DNA from: CAYYAU01 sp964469765 [NCBI: uncultured Clostridia bacterium]
GTDB taxonomy: Bacteria; UBA6262; WVXT01; CAYYAU01
Assembly (NCBI GenBank): GCA_964469765.1
Contig: CAYYAU010000093.1
Span: 1-5,378 of the forward strand
DNA length: 5,378 nt
Direction: 5' to 3'
The position numbers were made by a program, and so were the translations under genes. How positions within the stretch are numbered: the first letter of the stretch is position 1; each line of letters begins with the position of its first letter. Positions 1-5,378 of this stretch are shown one piece after another. Below the pieces are notes generated by a model. It was given only the letters and a program-made list of their open reading frames with translations, was not told the DNA's origin and did not search any database.

Positions 1-1
1 C

Positions 2-61
2 TATACTTGGGACACCACTCAAGATGGTACAAATTCTGGCCAACACTATGGCTACTGTTAA
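2..61 (+). CDS. possible C-terminal fragment of an Ig-like surface protein (partial)
   Basis: This frame is open from the left edge to a TAA at 59-61 and encodes 19 residues beginning YTWDTTQDG. The Y-x-W-D-T-T pattern resembles the WNYQWDTT core of the Ig-like domain in the peptidase at 3466-5370, which suggests the tail of another modular surface protein reading rightwards and convergent with the minus-strand operon. The fragment is too short to be sure. Frame +1 is also open, to a TAA at 163-165 (54 codons), but its translation resembles nothing I recognise. The sequence left of the window would settle which frame is used. Confidence 0.35.
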   Translation, partial: YTWDTTQDGTNSGQHYGYC

Positions 62-98
62 CTAAATTCATAAAAAATCAGCTCCTAGACAGATCTTT

Positions 99-115
99 AA
101 AGGGATTTGCCCTTT
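99..115. other. short GC-containing hairpin in the convergent spacer
   Basis: AAAGGG (99-104) and CCCTTT (110-115) form a perfect 6-bp stem around a 5-base loop. It lies 38 bases past the possible plus-strand stop at 61 and about 97 bases past the minus-strand stop at 212-214, so it could mark transcript ends from either side. Neither strand has a run of T after the stem, and archaeal termination relies mainly on T-tracts, so a terminator role is only a suggestion. Apart from this hairpin and an AT-rich tract at 165-190, I see nothing in 62-211. Confidence 0.3.
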
Positions 116-211
116 GGCAGATGTACTCTTCCAACGGCGAAGAATACATATTGCAAACAAAATAATTATTTAATGATATATATAAATTTAAGGAGTATAT
201 GTTAGAACTGT

Positions 212-652
212 TTATGGGCTAGGCATTTTTATAATAGTAATATTTTTTCCTGATTCACTGATAATCGCTAGTATATCATATGTTATGTTTTTGGAAAAAT
301 TATATACTTTATATATTTGTTTTTTATATAATTTGTAGTATGATAAGTTATAAACAGCAATATCTATCTTGGCAATTGTATGAGCCCTATCAAATTCATG
401 TTTAAATACGTAGCTCTTAGCTGGTTCTAGCTCATGAACAGTATAAATCTTCATTGTTAGATTGTTATCATTCCAACAGTAATAAGCAACCTCTACTGTT
501 AGAGTTTCATTAAAATTATTAACTACTATAACCTTCAAAACTTCTTTTGAGGCAAAAAGATTACTAAAATATATAACCATAAAGATTAAACTAATAATCA
601 CAACTATTAGAAGGGCATTTAATGCTTTATACTTGATAAATAGTCTTTTCAT
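212..652 (-). CDS. small membrane-tethered extracytoplasmic protein, unknown function
   Basis: The gene encodes 146 residues that I do not recognise as a named family. A short basic start (MKRLFIKYK) leads into one hydrophobic segment at about residues 12-33, which is either an uncleaved anchor or a signal peptide. No lipobox is evident. The rest looks beta-rich, with alternating hydrophobic strands (VLKVIVVNN, LTVEVAYYC), as in a single small sandwich domain. Six N-X-S/T sequons (NET, NLT, NLS, NFS and NIT twice) suggest a glycosylated outer-surface domain, although the AT-rich composition inflates Asn. The ATG at 652 is preceded by AGGA at 658-661 with a 5-base gap. The gene starts 36 bases after the CARDB gene stop on the same strand with no clear promoter between them, so the two are probably co-transcribed and this protein may be its partner. 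Confidence 0.8.
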   Translation of the reverse strand: MKRLFIKYKALNALLIVVIISLIFMVIYFSNLFASKEVLKVIVVNNFNETLTVEVAYYCWNDNNLTMKIYTVHELEPAKSYVFKHEFDRAHTIAKIDIAVYNLSYYKLYKKQIYKVYNFSKNITYDILAIISESGKNITIIKMPSP

Positions 653-657
653 TTTTA

Positions 658-661
658 TCCT
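658..661 (-). promoter_or_regulatory. ribosome binding site of the 146-residue protein gene
   Basis: AGGA read on the minus strand lies 5 bases before the ATG at 652. Its presence inside the 36-base gap supports internal translation initiation on a shared transcript with the upstream CARDB gene. Confidence 0.5.
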
Positions 662-688
662 GTTAGTTTCTATTACTGCTAGTATGAT

Positions 689-3232
689 TTATTCAAACGG
701 TAAAGTTTGATATTTTTCTGTTAAAATTGAAAAAAATTGTGTCTTAATTTTTATTAAAAATGATAACAAAGCTAAATATCTGCCTTCAACCAAAGAGCGT
801 ATTTTAGATTTTGATTTTTTCTCAACTTTAAATGTGATACTTTTTTCATTATTTCCTTCGTTGGTTTCATCAACATCATTATCGGTATCTGTTTTGCCTG
901 TTAATGTATATTCGCCCTTCTTGGCATTCCATGGCTGTGAACAGCATATTTTTAAAATGTGTTTTCCTGGAAGATCTGAGATGTGCCCGTAACATTGTAA
1001 TCCTTCTGACGAAAGCCATATCTCTACTCGATGAGTCGGACATGTATAGCTTCCAGTCCATTCGTATGCAAAATGGAAATAAATATTATCATCCGGTTTT
1101 GGATTGCTTACCACATGATTCTTATCCCAATCCTCAGCCTGAGAACTCAACCAAATATCCCTAGCAACTAAATCTCCCTCATCACCACCCTCGACAGAAA
1201 AAGTAAGTTGTTTTATATTATTATTTTCATCTGACTCATCAACATCATCATTACTATCAGCAACACCCTCCAAAGTATGAGAACCAGCTGTGGCTGTCCA
1301 AGGACCACAAATCTGCGCATAATAACCAGCAGGCAGACCATCAACATCCACCTCCCCTAACACATTTCCATCCATCTTAATCTGAGTTTTATGAGTCGGA
1401 CAAGTCTCACTACCAGTCCACTCATAAACAAAATGCGGATAAACAGTATCACCCGCAGTAGGCGTTGAAACCACATGATTCTTATCCCAATCCTCAGCCT
1501 GAGAACTCAACCAAATATCCCTAGCAACTAAATCTCCCTCATCACCACCCTCGACAGAAAAAGTAAGTTGTTTTATATTATTATTTTCATCTGACTCATC
1601 AACATCATCATTACTATCAGCAACACCCTCCAAAGTATGAGAACCAGCTGTGGCTGTCCAAGGACCACAAATCTGCGCATAATAACCAGCAGGCAGACCA
1701 TCAACATCCACCTCCCCTAACACATTTCCATCCATCTTAATCTGAGTTTTATGAGTCGGACAAGTCTCACTACCAGTCCACTCATAAACAAAATGCGGAT
1801 AAACAGTATCACCCGCAGTAGGCGTTGAAACCACATGATTCTTATCCCAATCCTCAGCCTGAGAACTCAACCAAATATCCTTTGCTACTAGATCAGGAGC
1901 AGATGGTGAAGTTCCTGAACAAACAATTATCCCGTCACCATGATAATCTCCTCCCCACCAATCTTCTTGTTCTTTGTCAAGTCTAATAGTATGATGATCG
2001 GAATATATTGCGTCGGCCTCTGCTTTTAAATTGAAGCTTACCTCCCAATCTGTTTCAGGGGGGACATATATATCATAATGGAAAAAACCTGATGCTTCCT
2101 TTGTGTTACCGGTATAGGGTAACCAGGTAACTGTAGATGCATCTCCAGTACATTCTTGCAATTCATCTGCTAGTTCTATTGCATCCAAAGTAAATGCGAT
2201 CCATTTTGATAATGCACTTATTGCTTGATCACATACAAATTGTGCTATAATATCCCATTTATCTGGACCAGTAGCTCTCTCAACATGCCAACCTCCAGTA
2301 CCTGGGAAACCTTCTCCAAGGCTATCCGGAGACCTATCAATAATTGCTTTCATTTCAAGCATCCTGTAAGTAACGCCACTGGGATTACCCTTAAAAGTTG
2401 AAGTTAGTCTAAATTTATACCTCCATTTAGTACGATCATTATCCCATTCCAAGCCATAATAATGGAGGCCTAAAGAGGCAGCGGATTTTATATCTGTGCT
2501 ACCGTAATTCCATTCATGGCAACAAGAAGAATTAATTCCAACGTCTCCATCCAAATAAGGGAGATTTTGGATTTGTGTTTCTCCTGGAATATTATCAATA
2601 TTGAAGCAATCTTCAGCTAGTGGAATTCTATCATTAGCTGTCTCAATCATTATAATATGAAATCCTTGCTTTACGTCGTTAGGAAATATTTCACGAATTG
2701 TAATCTTTTCACCAACAGACCAAATTCCACTCTTACCAATCTCGGTCTCAACCCAATTTTTTCTATCACTAGAGATGAATACCTTGATTTCAGAAATAAT
2801 TATATCTTTACCATCAACAAGTTTTACAAATGCTATATTATCAACACTATATTCATTTAGAACATCCGGATGATCTTCTGTTGAAATAAAATAATGAGTA
2901 TCATCAGATTCAAAATTATCTTTTTTTAATACTCGATTAATTTTAATTAAATTATCTCTTTTTTGAAATACTTTATTAGGAGGTGTATAACTTACCACAA
3001 AATGATCCTCTTTAACCCGATTTCTAGCAAAGGAGAGGCTCATCCTACTTTTAATCATTGAATTATAAGAAACACAAATTTTACTATCTTCTGATTGGAT
3101 AGGTTCAAAAACAAATTCTGAGTTTGATAGCTTTCCCGCCATTTTATCTATTTTTAAACCCACAACGCTCCCCAAACTTCCAAATATTAATATTGTTACC
3201 ACAAAAAAACATATTATTCTACCTATTTTCAT
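689..3232 (-). CDS. secreted multidomain protein with three tandem CARDB-like domains
   Basis: This 847-residue protein starts with a classical signal peptide (MKIGR, then a hydrophobic core to about residue 25). Residues 26-230 are unrecognised; around residues 130-215 a pattern of the type VKLVDGKDI...SGIWSVGEKI suggests a beta-sandwich. Residues 230-446 form a second unrecognised region with a C237-C238-H239 cluster and many Trp and Tyr. Three CARDB-like domains follow, starting at D447, D567 and D687; each opens DLVA-(K/R)-D-I-W and ends in an acidic VDE-(S/T)-x-E-x-NN motif typical of the family. CARDB domains are extracellular beta-sandwiches associated with adhesion and display. Domains 1 and 2 are exact copies; domain 3 has diverged. 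GGDEG linkers separate the domains. The tail (805-847) is basic with a semi-hydrophobic stretch but no convincing membrane anchor or sorting motif, so secretion or loose association is likely. A binding or scaffolding role is inferred. It heads the operon with the gene at 212-652. Confidence 0.9.
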   Translation of the reverse strand: MKIGRIICFFVVTILIFGSLGSVVGLKIDKMAGKLSNSEFVFEPIQSEDSKICVSYNSMIKSRMSLSFARNRVKEDHFVVSYTPPNKVFQKRDNLIKINRVLKKDNFESDDTHYFISTEDHPDVLNEYSVDNIAFVKLVDGKDIIISEIKVFISSDRKNWVETEIGKSGIWSVGEKITIREIFPNDVKQGFHIIMIETANDRIPLAEDCFNIDNIPGETQIQNLPYLDGDVGINSSCCHEWNYGSTDIKSAASLGLHYYGLEWDNDRTKWRYKFRLTSTFKGNPSGVTYRMLEMKAIIDRSPDSLGEGFPGTGGWHVERATGPDKWDIIAQFVCDQAISALSKWIAFTLDAIELADELQECTGDASTVTWLPYTGNTKEASGFFHYDIYVPPETDWEVSFNLKAEADAIYSDHHTIRLDKEQEDWWGGDYHGDGIIVCSGTSPSAPDLVAKDIWLSSQAEDWDKNHVVSTPTAGDTVYPHFVYEWTGSETCPTHKTQIKMDGNVLGEVDVDGLPAGYYAQICGPWTATAGSHTLEGVADSNDDVDESDENNNIKQLTFSVEGGDEGDLVARDIWLSSQAEDWDKNHVVSTPTAGDTVYPHFVYEWTGSETCPTHKTQIKMDGNVLGEVDVDGLPAGYYAQICGPWTATAGSHTLEGVADSNDDVDESDENNNIKQLTFSVEGGDEGDLVARDIWLSSQAEDWDKNHVVSNPKPDDNIYFHFAYEWTGSYTCPTHRVEIWLSSEGLQCYGHISDLPGKHILKICCSQPWNAKKGEYTLTGKTDTDNDVDETNEGNNEKSITFKVEKKSKSKIRSLVEGRYLALLSFLIKIKTQFFSILTEKYQTLPFE
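1110..1880. repeat. exact 360-bp tandem duplication encoding CARDB domains 1 and 2
   Basis: Every base from 1110 to 1520 is identical to the base 360 positions later (1470-1880), giving 2.14 perfect copies of a 360-bp unit, or 120 codons in frame. The identity includes all third codon positions. It stops abruptly at both ends, at 1109/1469 and 1521/1881. A 51-bp segment is therefore present three times, at 1110-1160, 1470-1520 and 1830-1880. It encodes the start of each CARDB domain (DIWLSSQAEDWDKNHVV). This is intragenic domain duplication, not a mobile element, because there are no terminal inverted repeats or target-site duplications. Confidence 0.97.
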
Positions 3233-3238
3233 CTTCTT

Positions 3239-3244
3239 TCCCCC
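3239..3244 (-). promoter_or_regulatory. ribosome binding site of the CARDB protein gene
   Basis: On the minus strand a purine run GGGGGAAAGAAG leads directly into the ATG at 3232. The GGGGGA core sits 6 bases before the start and can pair with a pyrimidine-rich 16S tail. Together with the signal peptide that begins right at this ATG, it supports the chosen start. Confidence 0.55.
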
Positions 3245-3293
3245 GATTAATATCTATTTAATTGATATTTATTTAATAAAAAAATAAATTAAA

Positions 3294-3303
3294 TATTTAT
3301 AAA
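3294..3303 (-). promoter_or_regulatory. TATA-box promoter candidate for the CARDB operon
   Basis: Read on the minus strand this is TTTATAAATA, a good match to an archaeal TATA box. It is centred about 66 bases before the ATG at 3232. Initiation about 25 bases downstream would give a leader of roughly 40 bases, which leaves room for the ribosome binding site. The surrounding sequence is almost entirely A/T, so chance matches are possible; position and orientation favour this one. Confidence 0.5.
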
Positions 3304-3304
3304 A

Positions 3305-3419
3305 GTTATGTTAAAAATAATAACAAAAAAGAATAAATTGTTCAATAAATAACAAAAATTCAAAAAATATAACAAAAATTATTGAATTTAGTTCAACATA
3401 TCTTTAGCGAATAAGTTAT
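3305..3419. promoter_or_regulatory. candidate operator cluster (GTTAT/ATAAC and TTGAA/TTCAA motifs)
   Basis: The divergent spacer carries several related short motifs. GTTAT at 3305-3309 and ATAAC at 3320-3324 form an inverted pair directly beside the minus-strand TATA box. ATAACAAAAATT occurs exactly at 3349-3360 and 3369-3380, 20 bp apart (about two helical turns), with a variant at 3320-3329. TTGAA-N5-TTCAA at 3382-3396 is an inverted repeat 19 bp before the plus-strand TATA box, and GTTAT recurs at 3415-3419, touching that box. TTCAATAA (3341-3348) and TTATTGAA (3379-3386) also mirror each other. This could be a shared regulator-binding region, but the extreme AT content makes chance repeats likely. 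Confidence 0.35.
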
Positions 3420-3423
3420 AAAT
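3416..3423 (+). promoter_or_regulatory. TATA-box promoter candidate for the C25-like peptidase gene
   Basis: TTATAAAT lies about 42 bases before the ATG at 3466 and about 54 before the ATG at 3478. Initiation about 25 bases downstream would give a leader of some 20-35 bases that includes the AGGA at 3459-3462. The preceding GCGAATAAG could serve as a weak BRE. Confidence 0.5.
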
Positions 3424-3458
3424 GTAATTTGTTTTAGATGTTTCACAACTTAAAAGTC

Positions 3459-3471
3459 AGGATTAATGGAG
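3459..3471 (+). promoter_or_regulatory. two candidate ribosome binding sites that decide the peptidase start
   Basis: AGGA at 3459-3462 sits only 3 bases before the ATG at 3466, which is tight. GGAG at 3468-3471 sits 6 bases before the in-frame ATG at 3478, a more usual spacing. The second start removes MENI and gives a signal peptide beginning MNKIKINRF, with a cleaner basic n-region. The longer reading is kept as the annotated start, but 3478 is at least as likely. Confidence 0.45.
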
Positions 3472-5370
3472 AATATTATGAATAAAATAAAAATAAACCG
3501 GTTTTCAATAATCGTAATTATATTTTTGGTTATATTCTTCTCTATTTTTTCCAATATTGGAAAAACCACAGTAGATGGCAAGGAAAAATTAGTAATTATA
3601 TTCGTAGATGATAATTATTCACAAATCAAAGAAGAAATACAAAGGTATAAAACAGATATTGAAGAAGATTTACTATCTGAGGTATGGATTAACGTTGAAA
3701 ATTGGGAAAACGGATTGGAGATTAGGAGCTATCTTAAATCTTTATATAAAAATTATAGTCTGATTGGTGCAATTTTGATTGGAGAGATTCCTACCATGTG
3801 GTTTTCTCCTGAAATAGATATAACACACGATGAAACCTGGCCATCAGATTATCTTTATATGGATCTCAAAAGTGATTACACTTTAGACAAAAATGGATAT
3901 GTAAACTATATTTCGAAAACTCACTATGATGATTTCAAAAAAAGAGACATTTGGGTTGGCAGAATTAAACCTCCTAACTCAACTGGTGAATATATTTCTC
4001 TTTTAAAAGATTATTTTGACAGGAATCACAAATATAGGCATGGAGAGCTAGAGTTCACAGAAAAAATTCTGTATTATCCATATATGTACATCGAAAAGCA
4101 AGATTTACAGGAAGAAGAATGTCAAAAAAGCTATGAAAACTACATTGTTGAAAATACGGCATATACCTCAGATGATATTTTAACAATATGTTCAATCAAT
4201 AATGACGGTGTATCAACATATGTCGATGAATTATCTCGAAATAGAGAGTGGGTGATAGTTAATGCCCACGGAACAACTACGACACAATACCTCAGATTAC
4301 CCATCAATAGATATCAAATTCAACCAGCCCAGCCTAATGCTTTGTGTTATTCCCTACTCTCCTGTTCTAATGGGAATTTTACAAGTGATAACTATTTAGG
4401 AGGGTGGTATTTATTTTCTGGGAACGGGCTAGTAGCTTACGCATATTCTGCTGAGACACCAATGGAACAAACAGAATGGCTTCAATATGCTTTACCACTC
4501 CAAGCAGGTCTATCCTTTGGAGAAGTAATATTATATGATGATAACGAAGCATTAACTATTTTAGGAGATCCTACTCTTAAAATGAGACAAAAAGAAAAAC
4601 ATAATTTTCCCAAAGTTGTACTCGAAAAAACGAATATTTCATTTGGGAAAGTAAAAATTAATGAAACAAAGAAGATTGATATTAATGTAATAAACACGGG
4701 TTATACAGATTTTGTTCTTTCTACAACTTATTCATTTCAAAAAAGTAACTATCCCTCACGGCATAATATATATGGAAATAGCTACTCGTATAATATTATG
4801 CCTTTTAGTATTGACTCAAAAAAAATCTCACCTGAAAGTTCAGCCCAGTTATCATTTTTATTCACCCCACGCGTAGAAGGTAAATATTCTCTTAATTGGA
4901 CAGTATTAACCAACGATCCAATGAATCCATTTTTGACATTTTATCTCGAAGGATTTGGGACAAAAGAGAAAATAAAAAATCAAAAGCCGGTAGTGGTTAT
5001 AAATTCCCCTACTAGCGGTGACACAGTGTCTAATACAATAACCATATCTGGATTAGCATCAGATACAGATGGAAATGATACTTTAAAAAAAGTGGAAATA
5101 AAAATAGATGATGGTAAATGGATTACAACAAATGGTACATCAAATTGGAATTACCAATGGGACACTACCAAAATCGAAGATGGAGAACATATTATATACG
5201 CACGAGCATACGATGGGACTAACTATTCTAATCAAAAACTCTGTAAGATTTTTGTTTTTAATAGAGAAAACGAAAAAAAAGAAGAAAAACCAGAATCTGA
5301 TCTTTTGATTATTCTCTTTGCAATAGCAGCATTAGCTCTACTATTACTACTAAATAGAAAAATTCTCTAA
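3466..5370 (+). CDS. C25-like (gingipain-type) cysteine peptidase, surface-anchored
   Basis: This 634-residue protein has an N-terminal hydrophobic segment (residues 13-28) acting as signal peptide or anchor, then a peptidase domain over about 40-375. Family landmarks include IGAILIGEIP (100-109), WPSDYLYMD (125-133), RDIWVGRI (160-167), YFDRNHKYRHG (183-193) and GDPTLKMR (367-374). The catalytic pair expected for clan CD is present: H268-G269 in VNAHGTTTT and C300 in LLSCSNGNF. Their 32-residue separation is close to the gingipain spacing, so the enzyme is probably active. An ASH/Hydin-like sandwich follows (about 383-500: ISFGKV, NTGYTDF, TNDPMNP), then a bacterial Ig-like domain (about 507-600: SDTDGND, DDGKW, NYQWDTT). 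A C-terminal helix (about 612-629) before NRKIL anchors it in the membrane with the catalytic domain outside. The role is probably extracellular protein breakdown or surface-protein processing; substrate specificity cannot be read. It is divergent from the CARDB operon. The start may be 3478. Confidence 0.9.
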   Translation: MENIMNKIKINRFSIIVIIFLVIFFSIFSNIGKTTVDGKEKLVIIFVDDNYSQIKEEIQRYKTDIEEDLLSEVWINVENWENGLEIRSYLKSLYKNYSLIGAILIGEIPTMWFSPEIDITHDETWPSDYLYMDLKSDYTLDKNGYVNYISKTHYDDFKKRDIWVGRIKPPNSTGEYISLLKDYFDRNHKYRHGELEFTEKILYYPYMYIEKQDLQEEECQKSYENYIVENTAYTSDDILTICSINNDGVSTYVDELSRNREWVIVNAHGTTTTQYLRLPINRYQIQPAQPNALCYSLLSCSNGNFTSDNYLGGWYLFSGNGLVAYAYSAETPMEQTEWLQYALPLQAGLSFGEVILYDDNEALTILGDPTLKMRQKEKHNFPKVVLEKTNISFGKVKINETKKIDINVINTGYTDFVLSTTYSFQKSNYPSRHNIYGNSYSYNIMPFSIDSKKISPESSAQLSFLFTPRVEGKYSLNWTVLTNDPMNPFLTFYLEGFGTKEKIKNQKPVVVINSPTSGDTVSNTITISGLASDTDGNDTLKKVEIKIDDGKWITTNGTSNWNYQWDTTKIEDGEHIIYARAYDGTNYSNQKLCKIFVFNRENEKKEEKPESDLLIILFAIAALALLLLLNRKIL

Positions 5371-5378
5371 ATTCAAAC

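Noticed and set aside
2-71. Minus-strand open frame from an ATG at 71 running off the left edge
   Set aside because: It has only 23 codons, no ribosome binding site and no recognisable motif.
1-165. 54-codon plus-strand frame +1 open to the left edge
   Set aside because: The translation resembles no known C-terminus, while frame +2 shows a WDTT Ig-like pattern. It cannot be fully excluded without upstream sequence.
879-1061. 60-codon minus-strand open frame
   Set aside because: It is an alternative frame within the CARDB gene; the correct frame there is fixed by the clear CARDB repeat homology.
904-1164. 86-codon plus-strand open frame
   Set aside because: It lies wholly antisense to the well-supported CARDB domain 3 region, has no domain, no ribosome binding site and no family resemblance.
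1110-1880. Insertion sequence or CRISPR array as the explanation of the repeat
   Set aside because: The repeat is in frame, encodes a protein domain, has a 360-bp unit without spacers, and lacks terminal inverted repeats or a transposase.
2657-2860. 67-codon plus-strand open frame
   Set aside because: It is antisense inside the N-terminal half of the CARDB gene and has no independent coding signal.
4482-4697. 71-codon minus-strand open frame
   Set aside because: It is antisense to the end of the peptidase domain and the start of the ASH-like domain, with no supporting features.
5108-5308. 66-codon plus-strand open frame
   Set aside because: It is a frame-shifted reading of the Ig-like domain of the peptidase gene, whose own frame gives a clear domain.

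Overview
The window is AT-rich and most likely archaeal. Both divergent genes have A/T-only TATA-like boxes at plausible distances from their starts, ribosome binding sites are short (AGGA, GGGGGA, GGAG), and the proteins are secreted or membrane-anchored, rich in N-X-S/T sequons, and built from a C25 (gingipain-like) peptidase domain plus CARDB, ASH/Hydin-like and Ig-like beta-sandwich modules. That domain set is common in Thermoplasmatota-type sediment archaea; MBG-D/Thermoprofundales are known for gingipain-like extracellular cysteine peptidases. The placement is inferred from gene content only; no rRNA, tRNA or housekeeping marker is present. The standard genetic code fits all genes.

Layout, left to right. 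Positions 1-211 hold no complete gene: possibly the last 19 codons of a plus-strand surface protein (2-61), a small GC hairpin (99-115) and an AT-rich stretch. A minus-strand pair follows, read right to left: a large secreted protein of 847 residues (689-3232) with a signal peptide, an unrecognised N-terminal half and three CARDB-like domains, then 36 bases later a 146-residue membrane-tethered protein (212-652). A 233-bp AT-rich divergent intergenic region (3233-3465) carries one TATA-like box for each direction and several short direct and inverted repeats. A 634-residue membrane-anchored C25-like cysteine peptidase (3466-5370) reads rightwards.

The gene products all appear to act at or outside the cell surface. 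The peptidase keeps the His/Cys pair expected of an active clan CD enzyme and is anchored at its C-terminus. The CARDB protein has no clear anchor and looks like a secreted binding or scaffolding protein. The small protein is held in the membrane with its domain outside. The head-to-head layout suggests shared control of the peptidase and the CARDB operon; a functional link between them is inference.

The most striking signal is an exact 360-bp tandem duplication (1110-1880) inside the CARDB gene. Its two full copies are identical at every base, and a 51-bp segment is present three times. This is the footprint expected of recent unequal crossing-over between domain starts. No mobile element, CRISPR array, phage gene or RNA gene is visible, and I do not see an evident new multi-gene system beyond this surface-protein locus.
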